Source: JACDAN01 sp963802375 | GTDB taxonomy: Bacteria > Actinomycetota > Thermoleophilia > Gaiellales > Gaiellaceae | DNA length: 64,000 nt | Direction of reading: 5' to 3' | Assembly (NCBI GenBank): GCA_963802375.1 | Contig: CAWDIJ010000004.1 | Span: forward strand, 186,001-250,000 | Part shown: piece by piece, positions 61,462-64,000 of the stretch | Numbering within the stretch: the stretch's first letter is position 1 | How the letters are laid out: every line of letters begins with the position of its first letter | Position numbers and translations under genes: made by a program | Notes under the pieces: model-generated | What the model was told of the DNA's origin: nothing | Database searches by the model: none | The model's input: the letters and a program-made list of their open reading frames with translations, nothing else

Positions 61462-63747
61462 AACCGGGAAGGAACGGGCCGAACGCCGAGTCGGTGACTC
61501 GTCAGCCTGGCGAGCCGGAAGTAGTGCGGGCGCTGGTCGTTCAGGCGCGTTCGCGCGGGACCTCGGGCGCAGCGGTCGAGAAGCGGAGGACGGTCTCGCC
61601 CGGCGGCAGAGTCAGCTGTCGCTGGAGCGGCGCAGGCGTCCGGTAGGGGACCGGCGCGGCGCCGGGGAAGGTGACGACGACCTCGGCGGGAGGGCCGCCG
61701 ACCCGATCGAGCATGGCCCCGAACAGGGCAGTCCTCGTGCGTGTCCGACGGATTGACGATCCGCAGCTCGGCATTCGGAGCATCCGCCCAGGCGAACCAG
61801 AGACCGCTCGCCCGGGACCGTTCCAGCGGCAGGAACCCGCTCTCCTCGAAGCCGAACGGCTCGAGCACCGCCCGGCGGAAGGCGGCGAGCTCCTCCGGCG
61901 AGTGCGCCGCCTCGAGGCGCCTGCGCGTGCTGCCTGAGATCGAAGAACGAGAGCCGGCCCGACCCGCTGACGAGCGGCTCGGCGCCGAGCCGTGCCGCGC
62001 GCCTCGCTCTCGAGCGCCCGCGCGCCGTCCGGGTAGCCGAAGCGGTCGATGTAGAGGCCGGCGAACCCGGCGGCCGCCGCCGCATCGAGCACGGTCGCGG
62101 TCGGCAGGCCGGCGAGGTCGTCGACCCACTCCTCGGGCCGGCCCTTCGTCGCTCCGAAGCTCCAGCGCAGGTCGTCCGAGTGGAGGTAGCCGCGCAGGAG
62201 GTCGTTCTCGAACAGGCCGACCTGCTTGCCCGCCTTCCGGGAAGGGCGAGGTACGGCAGCTGGAACACCGCCGCGCCCTCGGGGAGGCGCCGGTCGATCT
62301 CGCGAGACGAACCTCCGGTCGTCGGCGTACGAGCTCGCGAGCTCGTAGGGCGGCACGTGGACGTAGGTGATCTGGTTGTAGAGCCCGAAGACGAGCACGG
62401 CGGCGAGCACGGCGGCGAACGCCGCCCGCCGAAGCGGCTGCGGCCCGAGCCGGCGGCCCAGCGCGCCGAGCCCGACGGCGACGGCCAGGAACGCGAAGAA
62501 CGCGATGAAGATCGAGATGCGGTTCCAGCCGCGGATCTGCGGCGTGACGAGCTGGGCGATGACCGTCGAGAGCCCGCCGACCGTCCCGATCAGGAAGGCG
62601 AGCAGCGTCGCCGCGGCCGCATGGCGGAGGACCGGCGGGCCAGCTCTCGCCGGCCGGCCGACGAGAACGGCGAGGGCGACGAGCAGCAACGCGAGGAAGC
62701 CGGCCGCCGCCACCGGCCCGAGGCCCATCGGCTCGGAGCGGATCGGGCTCGCCGCCTTGTACTCGGCCGTGAAGCGCGCCAGCGGCTCGATCCGGTGCAG
62801 GTCGATCGGGAACACGAGGTCGCTCAGCTTCAGCGCGAACAGCTCGGACTCGCGCGGGTGGCGCTCGGCCGCCGGGTTCGCGCCGTTGGCCGAGCGGTAG
62901 GCGATGCTCGGGCTCAGGTGCACGAGCACGCACCGCGAGGATCAGCGCCAGGCAGATCGCGCCGCCGGCGACCGCGGCCCGGCCGACCCTGGCGACGAGC
63001 GCGATCAGCGTCGCGCCCGCGAGGAGCAGCAGCGTGAACACCGCGTAGTAGATGCCGGTGGACGCGACGGCGACGCAGAACGCGACCGTCATCAGCGTCC
63101 GCCAGGACGCGTAGGCGCGCAGCCCGCTCGCGCCTTCCCGCCGCCGGAACAGCGGGTCGCCGCCGAGCGTCGCCAGGACGAGGTAGGCGCCGAGCGGCAC
63201 GACCCAGTACGCGGACAGGAAGAGGTTGCCCTCGCCGCGCTCGAAGTGGTACGGCGCGAGCGCGAAGAGCAGCGCAGCAGACCACCGCCGCCGGCCCGCG
63301 AGACGCCGAGCAGCCGGAAGACGAGGTAGGCGGCGGCCGCCGCCAGCGGAAAGGTGAGCAGGAAGAAGACGTTGACGGCCGCGGCCGGGCTTCCGAAGAG
63401 CAGCAAGCAGCCGGAGCAGGTCGAGGTTCAGCCGGTCGGTTCCGACCGCGAAGTCGTGGAGCTCCTGCCCGAACGGCGCGCCGAGGCTCGGGTTCTCGAA
63501 GTACCCGCCGTGGTCCTCGATCGACTTGGCGAGCATCAGGTAGTACTGCGTCTCCTCCCGGTACGAGAACGGGATGCCGAGCTCGCCGCGCCAGACCTTC
63601 AGCGCGAGGCAGGCGAGCACGAGCGCGGCGAGCAGCCACGAGCGCCCCGACGACGACGTCGCGGCGCAGCGGCTGCTCGACGCGGACGACGGGCTGCATG
63701 GGCGCCCCGACCGACTGGCGTGATGGGGCATCTGTGCGGAGCGTCAT
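61458..63747 (-). pseudogene. large polytopic membrane protein (paralogue of 18848), multiple frameshifts
   Basis: ATG 63747 after GGGGAGG. Across frames it reads LACLALKVWRGELGIPFSYR, EETQYYLMLAKSIEDHGGYF, ENPSLGAPFGQELHDFAVGT, LAPYHFERGEGNLFLSAYWV, YYAVFTLLLLAGATLIALVA, FALKLSDLVFPIDLHRIEPL and IRGWNRISIFIAFFAFLAVA. It is the same architecture and motifs as the gene at 18848-20532 (YENPRLGAPEGQ, TPYHFMRGEVHLFL, IRAWNRLSIFIAFFALL). At least six indels. With those corrected it ends RLARLTVTDSAFGPFLPG at TAG 61458-61460. Probably about 730 aa. Function unknown; a lipid-linked sugar step is possible. Confidence 0.72.
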
Positions 63748-63782
63748 CGTCCTCCCCAGGCGACGCCGTAGCGTACGGCATC

Positions 63783-64000
63783 GTGCTCGCGCGGATTCGC
63801 CCTCTCCTCCTGCGTCGCCGGGCTCGCCGCGTCGGTCGTCCTCACGTACCTCGCGCTGCGCGACATCGACTTCGACGCGTTCCTCGACGCGCTCGCCGAC
63901 GGCGACCCCGCGTGGTTCCTGGCGGCGTTCGCCGTCTTCGCCGGCGGCCTACGCGGTCCGCGTCGTGCGCTGGTGGGTGCTCTTCGACGCCGGACGCCCG
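63783..64000 (+). CDS. lysylphosphatidylglycerol synthase TM/UPF0104-like membrane protein, partial, frameshifted
   Basis: From about GTG 63783 the frames together give VAGLAASVVLTYLALRDIDF, DAFLDALADGDPAWFLAAF and YAVRVVRWWVLFDAG, before the window ends. A first membrane span, a conserved DPAWFLAAF-like loop and an RVVRWW motif are typical of the flippase-like integral membrane domain (AglD/MprF-like) often found in glycan clusters. Single-base insertions occur near 63797 and 63943. Only the first 70 or so residues are visible. Confidence 0.6.
   Translation, partial: MLARIRPLLLRRRARRVGRPHVPRAARHRLRRVPRRARRRRPRVVPGGVRRLRRRPTRSASCAGGCSSTPDA

Noticed and set aside
1..64000. CRISPR array, prophage or integrase-bearing island
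   Set aside because: No spaced direct-repeat array, cas genes, phage structural genes or integrase were seen; the recurring palindromes are few, unevenly spaced and lack unique spacers.

Overview
The window is about 70% G+C DNA with many GTG and some TTG starts. Neighbouring genes are packed with 1-4 bp stop/start overlaps (GTGA, TGATG). It carries coenzyme F420 biosynthesis genes, a B12-dependent ribonucleotide reductase, hemE-hemH and a region-1.1-bearing sigma-70 factor. Together these point to an actinobacterium, most likely of the class Thermoleophilia (Gaiellales/Solirubrobacterales type). That placement is inference from gene content and style; no rRNA gene is present. The sequence looks like a draft assembly. 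At least a dozen otherwise normal genes carry single-base indels, nearly all insertions of one base, and these become very dense from about 54 kb to the right end.

Layout. 1-7.3 kb: first surface-polysaccharide block (O-antigen ligase, GT4 glycosyltransferase, polysaccharide deacetylase, polyprenyl-glycosylphosphotransferase, and two paralogous FemAB-like acetyltransferases on opposite strands). 7.4-13.1 kb: mixed small genes, including a Crp/Fnr regulator with a candidate operator, a tandem pair of small CECxxxxC proteins, tRNA-Thr(CGT), a MOSC protein and an aldo/keto reductase-kinase-phosphatase-like fusion. 13.1-22.5 kb: a minus-strand run of glycosyltransferase, acyltransferase, secreted glycosidase-like protein, holB and tmk, then a large membrane protein and an O-antigen ligase with a C-terminal TPR-like tail. 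22.5-31.9 kb: NrdJ, cupin-TPR protein, PadR with a cognate membrane protein, TolB-like propeller and hydrolases. 31.9-45.6 kb: LtrA, acetyltransferase, secreted cupredoxin-like and propeller proteins, a 1085-aa ATPase-adenylate cyclase, YihY, the sigma-70 gene and small conserved proteins. 45.6-50.7 kb: an F420 operon (cofC-cofD-npdG-cofE plus an alpha/beta hydrolase and an unknown 488-aa protein). 50.7-54.7 kb: PolX-like protein, hemE-hemH. 54.7-64 kb: second polysaccharide/sugar-nucleotide block (three or four glycosyltransferases, RmlC-type epimerase, methyltransferase, NAD-dependent epimerase, DegT aminotransferase, a large membrane protein and a partial flippase-like protein), heavily frameshifted.

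The most unusual non-coding content is of three kinds. First, a dispersed palindrome family (core GTAACA-N3-TGTTAC) has five copies, four of them as two similarly spaced pairs. One copy lies inside cofD, and one pair supplies the hemE stop codon and abuts the hemH start. Second, a 162-bp long-hairpin MITE with a TTA target duplication has inserted exactly at the stop codon of the sigma-factor gene. Third, there are structured intergenic segments, notably the sigma-gene leader and a 66-nt symmetric hairpin upstream of cofE.

How genes work together: the two polysaccharide blocks contain initiation (sugar transferase), elongation (GT2/GT4), precursor synthesis (epimerases, aminotransferase), modification (deacetylase, acyltransferases) and polymerisation/ligation steps of a cell-surface glycan. 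CofC, CofD and CofE make F420 from its precursors and NpdG exchanges hydride between F420 and NADP. HemE and HemH sit in the late haem pathway.
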